DNA of 64,000 nucleotides from Mesorhabditis belari. Its lineage: Eukaryota > Nematoda > Chromadorea > Rhabditida > Rhabditidae. The stretch covers positions 1,364,001 through 1,428,000 of the forward strand of contig CAUEEP010000922.1 of NCBI GenBank assembly GCA_958450365.1, in the 5' to 3' direction. The notes below the pieces were generated by a model. The model saw only the letters and a list, made by a program, of their open reading frames with translations, searched no databases and had not been told where the DNA came from. The position numbers were made by a program, and so were the translations under genes. Positions 23,789 to 36,468 of this stretch are shown here, piece after piece; within the stretch, counting starts at the first letter, position 1, and the number at the start of each line of letters is the position of its first letter.

Positions 23789-26040
23789 CAAGTATCAGAT
23801 TTTCAAGTAGAAAAATTTCGAATTACCTCCCGGATTCTCTATTGATTTCTCTCCACGCCTCATTAGTGATGTACCTTGTGAAATGGATTGGAAAAGGAAA
23901 ACGGCAAATTAGACAAAATACTTAAGAACTTATAAAAATTAGCAAATGAAGGGTAATCCGATGGAAATGGATGGATAAAAGAGTATTCATGGATCTTTTC
24001 CACCTTCCCCCTTTTCCTATTCATCTTTCTTCTCTTCGAAACAATCGCCTACGTTTCCCCTTTTTCTTTTCTTTCTTTTTTCCTTTCTTCCTTTCTTCCT
24101 TTTTCCTTGAAGACGGATTTTCTCATTTACTTAAAATGTGAAAACGGGTTGAAATACTTTTTTTTTTCTTCTGCTTCGGCTTTTTCATCAATATCTTCAT
24201 TGAAGTCTAGACGAAAGGCTTGGCTTTTTTGAGATCAACAGCAAATCAACACCAAATCTCGTTTTGAACCATTCTTTCAATTCAAGCCTTTCAAATCAAC
24301 TTCAAACTATTTTCTTCAAACTTTAAGCTTTTAAATTTTCTATTTTGTTGATTCATTTTGCAACTACGATTCCAAGAAGGATGATTTTCACTGAACGAGA
24401 ATCTCATTGTCATTATCATTTTCAAATTTATTTCTTTATATTTCTGCAGTGAGAGGGAAACCAATGGGGCAATGATTATTTAGAAATTTTATTCCGAATC
24501 TAGCACAATCAATAATCTAGCGAGAAAATACAATAATAGAATATAATAATAGAATACAATAAATAGAATCAGTGATACAATAAATACAATAAATAGAGTC
24601 GTTCGTTCAGTGTTTCAAAGCGAAATGAAAGAAATACAAAGTAAGATCCGCCTCTCGGCTCCTTTATCACACAAACCAACGATTGATATTAGATAGAAGA
24701 GAATACAAGAGATACATACATACATGATACAAGAGAATGAGAGATATTCAAAATCAAAGCATCAAATAAGCTTTCACAGAGCTACTTTTCTGCACAAAGT
24801 TTAGCGTGAAAGCTATTTGAAATCTAAAACAAAATCCAAAACAAAATCTAAAGAAAATCTAAAATAAAATCTCTTATTCTTAAGCTATTTATTTAGAATA
24901 TTAAAGTTGCTATACAATTCTAGAATATTATTAATTTAGTATATAATATTATCTAGTTATCTAGTTAAAAGTTATCTAGGATATTAAAATTGCTTATATC
25001 CTAGATAACTTTTGATAGATTTAGATAAGTTGATATGAGTTTTTATGTTACCTTTACTTGCATTAAAGTTAGGTCAAATAGAAATCTGATAGATCAAAAG
25101 TTTGCCTAATTCTTTTAGTTTGTTTTTTTTTTCGTTTTCTTTTACAATTATCAATCTAAAGCTTAGCCTCATCTCTAAATCTACAACAAACAATAAACCA
25201 TAGATCTTTTCTCTTTTCTAAGCAATAAATCCTGGAAACCCAAAGAACCAAACCCAAGCTGATCAAATAGCTTCATGAATAAAATTAGCCATTCTTTTTT
25301 TACATATGCTTAGAAATGACTGAGTCATCAATTGACCTAAAGTCTGCTAAATAGAAGATGTTCATCATTCATTTTTCTATAATTTAAAGCCGATTTTCAT
25401 CTGTTTTCAAGTAAATTTAACGACAAAGACTCAATAAAAACCGAAACCGAATCAAACCGGAACCAAACCAGAACCGGAACCGAACCGGAACCAAACCAGA
25501 ACCGAATCAGACCGGAACCGAACCAAATCGGAACCGAATCTAAGCTAAAGCCTATAAAGAAACTAGCTGAACAGATTGTTCTGAAAATTTGGCTATATTC
25601 CTAACTTTTTATGCTCAATCTGTATCAATTTTCCTAAAGATAGGTTTCCTTTTCTTTTCAATTTCTTTTCAATCGAATTTGCGAGTCGGTTTTTTGAGCA
25701 CTCAATGATAAAAAAAGCCAAAGAAAGAAGTTTTTCATAATATTTTAACAATCTTTTATAGAAAAAGAATTGATTTTATAATAAAGCAAAACCGTAGATC
25801 AATTGTAACTATTGTAGAATAACTATTGTACAAAGAAACCTATTGAATACCAATTTAAACTGTTGTAGTCTTGAAAGATATGTTTTAAAAACTATTGTTT
25901 TAGTTATTTATCAAACCACGAAACGAGAGCCATAAAAAAATGAATCGCGAAGTGAATTATCGAAAAAAAGAACGACTACACTACGCTACGATTGACGTTA
26001 GCTTAAACACAAGATATTAAGGCAAAAGAAAAGAACTAGG
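23789..26040. other. A/T-rich spacer, no gene seen
   Basis: Short ATAATAGAATACAATAAATA repeats at about 24525-24600 and the ACCGGAACC repeat. No coding pattern on either strand. Confidence 0.5.
25430..25550. repeat. ACCGGAACCGAACC-rich repeat
   Basis: Irregular hexamer-based repeat of GAACCG, ACCGGA and AACCAA; about 120 bases. Confidence 0.75.
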
Positions 26041-26412
26041 GGAACTAGTGCTATTTAGAAAAGAACTAGAGAATATTCCTTTTTACAATCTAACTTTTTC
26101 AAATTTAAACCGCGGTCAGGGCCCAGAAGTGGCTCATTCCTTTTGCAAATTCCCTTTGCTTCCAATGCCTCTTTATCAAATTCATTTCCCGTTAGAGCCG
26201 CTAGATTATGGAACTTGCTCCCAAACGACATACGAGAAATTCAGTCGCTTTTCATATTCAAGAAACGTATCGATGCTTTAGATCTAGTGGCTCTTTGCCG
26301 TAAGTAATTGGCTTATTGATTTCAGTATGTATTGTATGATTAAGTATCACTGCGCATTTCTCTATGATTTCTTTCACTTTATCGTTTGAATAAAGTATTA
26401 TTATTATTATTA
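26041..26412 (+). mobile_element. non-LTR retrotransposon 3' end with ATT-repeat tail
   Basis: The reading FPVRAARLWNLLPNDIREI followed by IFKKRIDALDLVALCRK is the characteristic C-terminus of nematode non-LTR reverse transcriptases. The element closes with GAATAAAGTATTATTATTAT, a microsatellite-like tail common in such elements. Everything 5' of it is missing. Confidence 0.65.
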
Positions 26413-26879
26413 TAACTATTCAAACGAACTAGCAAACAATAACTATTCCCAAAACAAAAGTACAAAAAAATAGAGCAATTCAAAAGAAAATAAGGCTAAA
26501 ATTAGATAATGAGAAGACAATGAAAAGCTAAACATTCTACCGTGATCCATTTCCCATTCCACGATCATTTTCGACTATTCTCGAATCAGTAGAACTTCAA
26601 AATTCATCTCAAATTTCATCCTTTACCCATTCTGAATTCACATTTCCTCGTTTTTTTTCTCAAAGAAACGCTGATTGGCGGCTGGAAAAGGCAAAACTCT
26701 CACAAAAATTGAGTTTTCTTTTCTCTCTTTTTTTTCTTTTCTTTCTTTTTTTTCTTTTTCCAACTTTTCACCTGTTTTCTCACTTTCACGTAATCAAATA
26801 ATTTTCCCATTTTTTCTTTCTTAACAAACTAAAGCTTCGATTATTTTTAGAAAACTCTTAAAGTTATAGGCAAAATTTT

Positions 26880-27052
26880 GAAACTGTTTCTGAATCTGAA
26901 ACTCTTTTTGAATCTCTTTATGAATCTCTTTTTAAATCTCTTTCTGAATCTCTTTCTGAATCTCTTTTTGAATCTCTTTCTGAATCTCTTGAATCTCTTT
27001 TTAAATCTCTTTCTGAATCTCTTTCTGAATCTCTTTCTGAATCTCTTTCTAT
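26880..27052. repeat. 12-bp TCTTTCTGAATC repeat
   Basis: About 14 units with TTTTTGAATC and TTTTTAAATC variants. Confidence 0.88.
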
Positions 27053-27479
27053 TCTAATTTTCACTTTCTATTGCTCTTTCTATTTGAATCTCCAGAGATT
27101 TTAAAAAATTCTTTCAATTTCTTAGAATAATTTATGAAAAATTTTGTCTTGTAAAGAGGAAATAAGTTTTTTTTTGATCAAATTGTAACAAAAATTTTGC
27201 GAATTTTTGATGAATCTAGAATTTTCGGAATAATTACCCGGTTAAACCTGGTTTTTTCGTTTTTCTCTTGGCAGCAAAGTTTTCTATTGATTTGGAATGT
27301 TCAGTTTTGTCTTCTCAGTAGATTATTAGTTAGAAATTGAGTTTTCAACCAATAGAACAGTAATAGATAAGGTTTAGTTACCAAAGTCGAGCTCTAGTTG
27401 AACCTTTGATCCCTTTGGTAGTTCCTATTGAACGAAAAACTTTAAGCGGTTCCAATCTATTCATTTTCGTGTACTTACA

Positions 27480-28062
27480 TACCGTAAATACTGTAATATT
27501 ACCCACCCCCTTCGTACAGTCGCGTAGTCGCAAAAGTTTTTTAGTATTTCATTTTTTTCAAAGCGCCCGTACTTTCAAAAAATGCGTCTTTGGTATCAAA
27601 AAATAGCCCTGAATTTCAGCTATTTTTTGACACCTAAGCGCGCATTGTAGCATAAACCAGTGTCGAGAAACACTCGTTCAAAGCTAGACTACGCAACGCT
27701 CCGCAACGTCATTATGGGGATGGGGTACTATTACAGTATTTACGGCATATACGTCGCAGCCGATTATGAATGAGTGGATCTAGGAGCGTCCAATCATCAA
27801 TGTCCAATTTGAGGATTCGGAGGCGGACAGATTAGTTTTGGTGAAGGGAGAGGGAAGGGGGTTTTGTAAAAGCCTTGCGCCAGACGACGAGCGATTACGC
27901 GGCCGCACAAAGAGCACAAAGAATTTCAGGTATTTTTTGATACCTAAGCGCGCATTGTAGCATAAACCAGTGTCGAGAAAAACTCGTTCAAAGCTAGACT
28001 ACACAACACTCCGCACCGTCATTATGGGGCTGGGGTACTATTACAGTATTTACGGTAGCTAA
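27480..28062. mobile_element. family A composite, reverse of the 17.4-kb copy
   Basis: 27480-27746 is a full family A unit. About 27755-28062 matches the complement of unit one at 17.4 kb, including GCGGCCGCACAAAGAGCACA and, beyond its end, GCTAAATATGGCTCAAACGA. About 100 bases between the two units are unique to this copy. Confidence 0.8.
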
Positions 28063-28719
28063 ATATGGCTCAAACGATCATTAGATAAAGCCAAAAGCCA
28101 TCGTTTTTCATAATTTCAAATTCCGATTTCCTTTTTTGACTCAAAATTTTCCCTTTCACTTTTCGTCGATTTCTCTTCTCATCAACTTTTTCTTGCTTTC
28201 GAATTGCTCGCCGAATTCTCGAGATATCAAAAATGTGTCCCGAAAAACGAAAGAAATTAATTGAAAATGAATTTTTTAGGGTGGGTTTTGTCTTCGTCAA
28301 GCTATCCATTGATTATTTTATTTTTGAATGTTCTTTTGAAGTCTATTCATTGAAATTCGATTCTATTTTTTTCTTCAAATATTCATTTCCACTAAAACTC
28401 TACTGGGAATTGCATAAAAGAAGAAAAGAAAAAGGATTCTTTTCTAAAAATCTCTAATTATTTGATTTTTGTAAAAGGTGAGCTTTTGGAGTTTCTGAAA
28501 AATTTCTCTCTAATCATTTTCTGAATCGATTTTGAGACTGATGAGGCAATTACAGTAAACGAAGTTGATTGAAGATTTATAGAATTAAATCTAAACATAA
28601 TAGCCTATCTTTCAATTCCTGTATAAGTTAATACACTGGTTTATTTACTTATTGTTTTAAAAAATTGCTCTTTTCCGTTATCCGGGCTTTTGACGGGCAT
28701 TGAAAGGGGTCATAGATAA

Positions 28720-28935
28720 TACCGAATTTTCTCTAATAGTAGTGAGCGTCTGAGCTGAGTTTGAGCGTCGCCTAGATTCCTCGAAATCTCGAGAACCGCT
28801 TATCAGAACCTATCGATGTGGGGTCGGAAAATGTAGCTGACGACGAGATCTAGGGGGGATTTGAGTGTTGAGCTTCTGCAAAAGCTTGGAAACCGTAAAA
28901 TAGTCACCAACTCGGCTCGCCGGGGTGCACTACTA
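28720..28935. mobile_element. family B inverted-repeat element, left part (split by the Tc3-like insertion)
   Basis: It starts TACCGAATTTTCTCTAATAG and carries the shared core CTTATCAGAACCTATCGATG found in the copies at 10438, 20718 and 21007. Its last 17 bases (TTGGAGAAAATACGGTA) are on the far side of the transposon at 30566-30582. Confidence 0.85.
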
Positions 28936-30563
28936 AGGTGCGTTGCAAAATGATAGGACCATCCCAAAGTTTTACATATTTTTGGCTATGAAATTTAATA
29001 ACGCTTTTAGATCCTAGAAATCTATACAAAAATAGGCATTTTTAACGTTATCTGAACAAATTGCAACAAAATTATAATAATTTCTTTGTTTAACACCTGT
29101 TGCAAAATGATAGGACCACATAAAAAATAAACAAAAGAAAAACGAATGAAAAGTTCATTAATAATCAATAGATGCTCGCTTTTTCTCGCTTCCTCGCTCG
29201 ATGATGTCTAGTAGTCGACTTTTCATCGAGTTCACTATGTTTTGAAGCGTTTGTGATGGAATTGACGTCCAAGCTTGCAAAATTGCTTTTTTTGAGTTGC
29301 GAAATCGTGTCATAAGTCTCTCCATTAGCATAAATATTCCTCACGAGGATGCCCCATAAGTTTTCCATTGGGTTTAAGTTCGGTGAACAGGCAGGCTATT
29401 CGAGAAAATCGATGTTGTGACGTTCCAGAAAAGCTTTAGTGTATTGGCTGACATGAATTGAAGCATTATCCGGTTGAAAAATATAGTTTCCCTCGATTTT
29501 GTGCTAGGAAAGGAAGCAGTCGATCCGTAAGGACGTTCTGGTAATCGTTCGAGTTCATGCGGCAATTCACAAATTCTAAATCAAGAACGTCATCCACCTT
29601 GAAAGCGCCCCATATTATCAGTGATCCTCCTCCGAAGTTTCGACGCCCACAAAGCATTGGATCTTTCTCAAATCGTGCCAATAGTACTTGTTGCCGTCGA
29701 GACCATCCAAATTAAATTTTTTCTCATCGCTGAAGATGAACTACAAAAAAAAAATAGTTAACAACTCAAGGCAAAAAGTTTACTTTTTTCCAATCGATGG
29801 TGATGTGATCCCCAGCCCAAGACATCCTTTTTTCTTTGTGTGCCGGCTTCAGTTTTGGTGCTTTCTTCATGATTGCTCTTTTGATGTAACGGATGTAACA
29901 CTTGATGGCTCGAGAAAGAGTGCTTTTGTGGACGGGAGCTCCAATTTGTACCTTGACGTCCTGTAGCGACATCACCGAATTCGACGTCCCATATGCCGTT
30001 CAGCGTGGACCGTGAGCTTTCGATGGCGTCCCGTAGACTTTCTTGGCATACTTGAAAGGATCCATCAAGGAATTTGAGACAACTTGGTGCGAGCGCTTCA
30101 GTTTTTTGCGATCTTCCGATTCGACAACTTTCTTCTTTTCAAAATCAAGATTTTCATCTGTTCGATCCGCGAAAGCGATTTTCCACGCCCCATCTTCCTA
30201 AAAAATAAAAATTAGCCAAAAAAAATAAGCAAAAAAACATGGTTATTACAGGTAGAAAATCAAAAAGAAACGGTCCTATCATTTTGCAACAGGTGTAAAA
30301 TAAAGAAATGCGTAAAAAATTTGACCTTTTAAAGTAAATTATTTGGCAAACGGTATTTGTGCGTATTTTTGTATATAAAATTCGAATTTAAACATCGTTT
30401 GGCATTTTTGTTTATTTAAAATCAAAAATCGCAAAAATCGAGGGTGGCCATTTTGCAAAAATCGAGGGTGGCCATTTTGCAAAAATCGAGGATGGCCATT
30501 TTGCAAAAATCGAGGGTGGCCATTTTGCAATCGAGGGTGGCGCTATCATTTTGCAACGCACTG
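28936..30563. mobile_element. Tc1/Tc3-like DNA transposon, 1.63 kb, inserted in another inverted-repeat element
   Basis: The ends are inverted repeats: left AGGTGCGTTGCAAAATGATA, right (complement) CAGTGCGTTGCAAAATGATA. TA dinucleotides at 28934-28935 and 30564-30565 flank the element as the target duplication. Inside is a decayed minus-strand transposase. Close to the right end a 23-base unit (AAAATCGAGGGTGGCCATTT core) is repeated about four times. The sequence outside the two TAs reads as one interrupted short inverted-repeat element (28720-28935 plus 30566-30582). Confidence 0.85.
29158..30193 (-). pseudogene. Tc3-like transposase, several frameshifts and a nonsense codon
   Basis: It begins MGRGKSLSRIEQMKILIL (helix-turn-helix region). 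It continues in pieces through SLQDVKVQIGAPVHKSTLS, WAGDHITIDWKK, then after a 50-base intron-like gap FIFSDEKKFNLDG (first catalytic Asp), FQPDNASIHVSQYTKAFLER (second Asp) and NPMENLWGILV (third acidic residue, Glu), consistent with DD34E. The frame shifts at least three times, one at a run of seven A near 29287. A TAG replaces the expected Trp before PACSPNLNP. It could not make a working enzyme as read. Confidence 0.8.
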
Positions 30564-30884
30564 TATTGGAGAAAATACGGTATTACATAGAAAAAGATCA
30601 TTTCCATATAAGAAAAAAAAGTCAAATTTCCCATGTTCTCCTTTTATTCGTCTTTTGAAAAATTGTCTTTCGTGAGATCGCCGAGAAAATCCCGGAAACA
30701 TTTTGATCGTTGTCAAGAATAGCCGAAATTTTGAAGTCTAGTTGAAATTTGAATTTATGCTTCTTTAATCTAATCAAAATTTTTTGAATTTGAGATGAAA
30801 TTTGGTGTGAATTTGCCAAACAAAAAAAATACAGTTAATTCAGAATTTCGTCTTTTCTCTCACCTCTTCATTCACATTTTCGGA

Positions 30885-33800
30885 ATGGGCGCATGTCAGA
30901 GCGCCGAAGAGAAACAATTGACGCTGCACAGCAAAGCGATCGACAAAGAAATGATGCAATCACATCTATCACAACAGAAAGTCGTCAAATTGTTGTTGTT
31001 AGGTAAGAAATGAAATTTTGGATTAGAAAAAGTCTAGTTTTAACTAAGATTTTTGATTAGAACTTGAAATTTCAGTCTAGACAGTCTAGACAATCTAGAC
31101 AGTCTAGACTAGACAGTCTAGACAGTCTAGACAATCTAGACAGTCTAGACAGTCTAGCCTAGACAATCTAGACAGTCTAGACAAGTCAAATCAGGTTAAA
31201 GTCAAGTTAAAGTCAAGTTTTTCCACTTAGCTTAACCTAAAGATCATTTTTTTTCGTTTTTTGAGTTGTAATAGTTTTAGAATAGGTTTTTGACTATAGA
31301 AAATCGTTTGGAACAAATTTAGAATCGGTTTCTAGAGCAAAAAAAATTAACTAGATTCTAGGTCTGACTTCACCTGGTTAACTAGGGTTTTTGGTTTTGG
31401 AAAAAACCCTAATTATTCACATCAATTGAGCTCAATTAGGCTAGACCTTTAACTGAATATCTACAATAGAAAATTCCTTATTCCCTTCTCTTTCTTCCTT
31501 TATCTTTCCCCTTGGATTTCCTTTTACTTCTCTCGAAGATCCCGAATAGCTCAGTGGGTTAGAGCAATTGCTCGAAAACCAAAAAGTTCTGCTTCAATCT
31601 CCTCTCTAGGAATCTTTCTTCTTTTCTTTACTTTATTTGATTACTTCTCAATTCAATTCAATAACTTTTAGGCGCTGGTGAATGTGGCAAGAGTACAGTG
31701 CTCAAGCAGATGAGGTGAGAAATTTGAAAAACAAAAACAATAACAGAACAGATAACAGAGCTCTATAAGCTTTGGGGAAAGCTCTATAGGCTTTGAGATG
31801 CTCTATAAGCTTTGAGAAGCTCTATAACCTTTGGGGAAAGCTTTATAAGCTTTGGGAAAGCTCTAGAAGCTGCTCTAGAAGCTCTAGAAGCTTTGAGAAG
31901 CTCTAGAAGCTGCTCTAGAAGCTGCTCTAGAAGCTGCTCTAGAAGCTGCTCTAGAAGCTGCTCTAGAAGCTCTAGAAGCTGCTCTAGAAGCTTTGAGAAG
32001 CTCTATAAGCTTTATATGGCTTATAGAGTTTAAAGCTTGGCTTTTAAAAAGTGACATTCTAATCTCTTTCTTTTCAGAATCCTTCACGATCACGGTTTCA
32101 CAGAGGAGGAAGCACTTCAACAGAAAGGAGTCGTCTACAACAACACCGTTCAAGCGATGGCCACCGTTTTGCGCGCTCTCCCACATCTCAATCTTCAGTT
32201 CACCGATCCAGCCAGAGAAGTGGGGAATTGGGAATTGAATTTTTTTTTTGAGCTGGTATTGTAAACTGCTTAAAAACTGCTTAAAATGCACGAAAATCAA
32301 GGAAAAAAAATTATTGGCTTTGAAAGTTTTTTAACAATTTGATGACTAATCTTCATTACTATTTCAAAATTTTAAAATTTCAAAATTCTCATTTCCAGGC
32401 AGACGCGCGAACTGTGTTAGATGTGCTGAAAGCCGGTCAAGAGTCTGAGCCATTCTCTCCTGAATTGGCGAAAGCTTTAAAAGCACTTTGGGGCGACAAA
32501 ACGGTTCGCGATGCGTGCCATCGAGGAAACGAGTTTCAGCTCACGGAAAGCGCTCCATAGTAAGCAATCTATAAGCGCAAATCTATTTTCAACGCTAACT
32601 CCACCGATTTCAGTTTCCTCGATCAATTGGAGCGAATTTCGTTGCCCGATTACAAGCCCACCGAGCAGGATATCTTGTTGAGTCGGATAAAGACCACTGG
32701 GATTGTGGAAGTGAAATTTCAAATGAAAAATGTCGACTTCAGGTGAGACAATGGCAATTTTAGTGTCTATTTTCAAAAGAAAATGTCTATAAATTAAGCA
32801 ATAAGCAAAAGAATAAGCAGAAAGCTTGAGTAGGTCGAATAGAGAATCGACTTCACTTCACAGCTTCCTAAAGCTTCCTAAAGCCTCCTAAAGCCTCCTA
32901 AAGCCTCCTAAAGCCTCTTAAAGCCTCCTAAAGCCTCCTAAAGCCTCCTAAAGCCTCTTAAAGCCTCCTAAAGCCTCCTAAAGCCTCCTAAAGCCTCCTA
33001 AAGCCTCTTAAAGCCTCCTAAAGCCTCTTAAAGCCTCCTAAAGCCTCTTAAAGCCTCCTAAAGCTTCCTAAATCTTCCTAAAGCTTCCTAAAGCCTCTTA
33101 AATCCTCCTAAAGCCTCCTAAAGCCTCCTAAAGCCTCCTAAAGCCTCTTAAAGCCTCCTAAAGCCTCCTAAAGCCTCCTAAAGCTTCCTAAAGCCTCCTA
33201 AAGCCTCCTAAAGCCTCTTAAAGCCTCCTAAAGCCTCCTAAAGCCTCCTAAAGCCTCTTAAATCCTCCTAAAGCTTCCTAAAGCTTCCTAAATCTTCCTA
33301 AAGCATCACTTTAGAGTCTTCGACGTGGGTGGTCAAAGATCGGAGCGTAAAAAATGGATTCATTGCTTTGAAGATGTGAATGCAATCATTTTCATTGCGG
33401 CCATTTCTGAATACGATCAAGTTTTATTTGAAGATGAGACAACGGTGAGTGAGACAAATATAAAAAGAGATCCATCGGTGACGCCGGATTTGGTTTATTC
33501 GGCATCACAATTCGACACAAAATACTAGTCTATTAACTTAATCCACTCCTACACTCTTAGCTCTCTAATCCTTACTCTTATCGAACGATAGTTTGTTCTG
33601 GCGGCGAAGAGAAAGCGAAGAAGGCCTTTGGGGTAATGCGAGAAGCCTATCCAGCCTTCGCCTTCTCCTGGACCATAAACCAGTTCACCGGGAAACGGGA
33701 TCGAACCCAGATCTTTTCTTCTAGAGACAGCCACACTGACTGAAGCAGACGCCACCATCTGCTTATAACTTGTTATAAGTATTTTGTACTTATAGAATAT

Positions 33801-35370
33801 CTTGTACTCACAGCTGAAAACGCACCTTTCCTGGTGCACTCAATCCTTCATCTTTTGCATCAATTACTACAAGAAAGTTGTGCTTTTAGTGCACTAGGAA
33901 AGTGTGTTTACATTTTTAAGTACAAAGTACGCAAAAAGGCAAGTCACGAATGCTTTCCTTTCCAGAACCGAATGATCGAATCAATGCGTTTATTTGAGTC
34001 AATTTGCAATTCACGATGGTTCATCAACACCTCAATGATTCTCTTTTTAAATAAAAAAGATCTCTTTGCCGAAAAGATCCCACGGTCGTCCATCAATGTC
34101 GCTTTTCCCGAATATAAAGGTACGAACTTTTTAAAATAAATAGTTCTAGAATGGATTAGTCTTATGCTAATCTAGAAATTAGCATATGCTAATTTCTAGA
34201 TATCATTGTGTAAATCACATTGCATAAAACACTTCAAAAAGTTCTACCAATAAAGATAACAAACAAAAAAAAACCCGCTTCAGGCGCTCAAAATTACGAC
34301 GAAGCTGTCGCTTACATTGAGGAGAAATTCGAGGCGTTGAACGCGAATCCAGAGAAGACGATCTACATGCATCAGGTAGATTCAAGTTTAACTGAAAAGT
34401 AGGGATTTGTTTTTAAAGAATTAGATAAACTGGAGACAAAATGACGGTCTACAAACAAGATTACGGTAGACAAGACAGATTACGGTACACGAAAGGCTTC
34501 TATTAGAAAACAGTTTAATTTGATCTTTCTTCTTCGAGAGACAGCTTATGGTCTTTCGCTTTTTCTCTTCTTGTGTCCTTTTTCTTGCCTGAGAAATAGG
34601 GTGCCTGTAGCTCAGTGGGTAGAGCGTCTGGCTGTAGGGTCGACCGGGCTGTAAGCGAGGTCCTGGTTCGATTCCCGGGGTTTTCGCAGTTTCTTTCTTT
34701 GTAAAATCAATGTAAAATTTTTAGAATGAAAAACCAAGAACTAAAGTGGGGAAAGGGAAAGGAGAGGATAAACTAAGAGAGATAAAGAGATAAAGACAGA
34801 GAAAACCAACCCGGGAACTTTCCCAAGTTACAATATGAGGTATGTGCAAAAAGAAAGGCCTGAAATGGAATCATGAAGAAGGCTACGAGCTGGGATGGCG
34901 TAAAAAAGGCTTTTCCGCCGGCAAAAATCAGTGTGCCAGAAATTCGAGAAAAGCCTTGATTTTTTACGAAATTCAAATGGCTGTAACTTTGTGCATTTTG
35001 CGGTTTTTGAAAACAGTTTCTGAACGTACATTTTCAGGCCTTTCTTTTTGCACCTACCTCATATTGTAACTCGCGGGTAACTTGGGAAGGTTCCCTGGTA
35101 AGAGATGAAAGAGTTCAAACTTTGAACCAAAGAGTCGAAAGGGAAAAAAAAGAATAGTGATGAATCGTGAGTAAAAATTTGATTAATCTTTGAGCTAGAT
35201 TGCTTTTTTATGAAAGAAAAACAAAAGCTAAAATATATAAAATACAGATCCAGCTTTAAAATACTCTCTTCCAGACTTGTGCCACCGACACAAATCAAGT
35301 GCAAATGATTCTGGATTCCGTTATCGACATGATCATTCAAGCGAATCTACAAGGTTGTGGCTTGTATTGA
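30885..35370 (+). CDS. G-protein alpha subunit, Gi/o-like, 9 exons, 354 aa
   Basis: Exons are 30885-31002, 31672-31714, 32078-32219, 32399-32559, 32614-32742, 33315-33444, 33966-34119, 34284-34375 and 35275-35370; all junctions are GT-AG and all phases close. The product is the guanine-nucleotide-binding subunit of a heterotrimeric G protein, on the inner face of the plasma membrane. Visible motifs are N-terminal MGACQS (Gly2 for myristoylation, Cys4 for palmitoylation), the P-loop GAGECGKST at residues 40-48, switch I around Arg179, switch II DVGGQR at 201-206, NKKD at 270-273 and TCAT at 324-327. The C-terminus GCGLY places Cys four residues from the end, as in pertussis-toxin-sensitive Gi/Go. 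The P-loop has Cys where most alpha subunits have Ser. Length matches the family (about 354). It is clearly closer to Gi/o than to Gs, Gq or G12, but I do not assign a particular gpa/goa orthologue. Introns 1, 2 and 5 hold minisatellites. Confidence 0.96.
31077..31182. repeat. 10-bp CTAGACAGTC repeat in G-alpha intron 1
   Basis: About ten units with CAAT/CAGT variation. Confidence 0.88.
31540..31612 (+). pseudogene. tRNA-like sequence in G-alpha intron 1
   Basis: It begins CCCGAATAGCTCAGTGGGTT with a clear A box and D arm, but the T arm (TGCTTCAATCTCC) is degenerate and the anticodon stem does not pair. It shares GAGCAATTGCTCG with the piece at 57455-57548, so both may descend from one tRNA. 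Confidence 0.45.
31740..32025. repeat. CTCTAGAAGCTG repeat in G-alpha intron 2
   Basis: AGCTCTATAAGCTTTGGGAA-type units pass into a 12-bp CTGCTCTAGAAG array. Confidence 0.88.
32868..33303. repeat. 10-bp AAAGCCTCCT minisatellite in G-alpha intron 5
   Basis: About 43 units kept in strict 10-base register with C/T variants. The array ends 11 bases before the start of exon 6 and so forms the polypyrimidine side of its acceptor. Confidence 0.93.
33683..33755 (-). pseudogene. tRNA-like sequence in G-alpha intron 6
   Basis: The minus strand reads TGGCGTCTGCTTCAGTCAG, and about 35 bases on GGGTTCGATCCCG, a perfect B-box core. The anticodon and acceptor stems are broken. Confidence 0.45.
34603..34690 (+). 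pseudogene. tRNA-like sequence in G-alpha intron 8
   Basis: GTAGCTCAGTGGGTAGAGCG (A box and D arm) and CCTGGTTCGATTCCCGGGG (T arm) are both excellent and 36 bases apart, as in an intron-bearing tRNA. The acceptor ends GTGCCTG and GGTTTTC do not pair, so I call it a pseudogene. Confidence 0.55.
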
Positions 35371-36388
35371 TCGTTTTCTTTTTTATTGATCATTTTTTGA
35401 TTTTTCCCTTCATTCTTACCTTTTTTACATTCATTTTATCGTTTTTATTCTCAAATCGTTTTATCTCTTTTGTCTTTGCTTTTCTTTGGTCACTCCATTT
35501 GAACGAGTTATTCCCGTGTTTTTGATCTCATTTGAATTATTTGAATTGTAAAAGGTTAGGCTTCTGTTTATTGCTCAAATCCTAGTCTCTCTCTCTCTCT
35601 ATTCATTTTTGACATTCTAGTCTATCTTCATATCCCTTTTCAAGACTCGGCAAAGAAAAACGGCTGAATTTTCATATGTTGCAAGGAAATTTTCTGTGAT
35701 TGATTCATTGATACTATTGGAATAAACTAACTTATCAAATTATTTTAAAACCAGCAATTTTCAGCTGAAAACTGCAGCTCAGGCTATGCAGTTTTCAGCT
35801 TCTAGTGCAGCTGAAAACTGCAGCTCGGAGAACGGGAAGTTTAACTACGCGACTTTACGCCCGTCATTATGAGGATAACGTTCTATTAGAGTATTTACGA
35901 TACTTTAAATGGCATTGGAATGCTGATTGCACGGATTCTAAGGGCGGAAAACCCAAATTCAGTAGACGAAAGACAGAAAAGACTTTGAGATTCAATGGAT
36001 TTCAGGCGAGAAATTGATTCAACAAGAAAGCACTTCAAATAAAACAAAAAAGCTTCTTCTAAAATGAAAGTGACGTCGATGAAATGAAAATTTGGGTCAA
36101 GTTGAACTCGAAATTGACCGTCGTTTTGATGAATGGCTGTGGCCAATCACTTTGCTTTCATAAATAGACAAAACTTTTCAAATGCAACCTTTTTTCAGCT
36201 GTGAGATCAATGATAGATCATTGAAATTCTACGGAAAGCCAAAAGACCAAAATTGAGATAAACATTGAAAAATGATTGCATTTCATTCTAAACTCCATAT
36301 TATTTTTTGAATTATCCAAGTCACTAGCACAAAATTTATAAGTAAAGCACTCCAATTGTTCGTTTAAGTATGCTAAACCCCAAAAATA

Positions 36389-36394
36389 TTTATT
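36389..36394 (-). terminator. poly(A) signal AATAAA for the basic protein gene
   Basis: AATAAA on the minus strand, 75 bases past the stop codon at 36469; spacing is typical of a compact nematode 3' UTR. Confidence 0.6.
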
Positions 36395-36468
36395 CAGCTC
36401 CCGGTAAAAAAATTTTGGCATGTGGAGAAGCTTTACGAGGCGCAGAAGTTGGCAATCCTTGTTGGCAA

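Noticed and set aside
34603..34690. Functional intron-bearing tRNA
   Set aside because: D and T arms are excellent but the acceptor stem halves do not pair, so I list it as a pseudogene.
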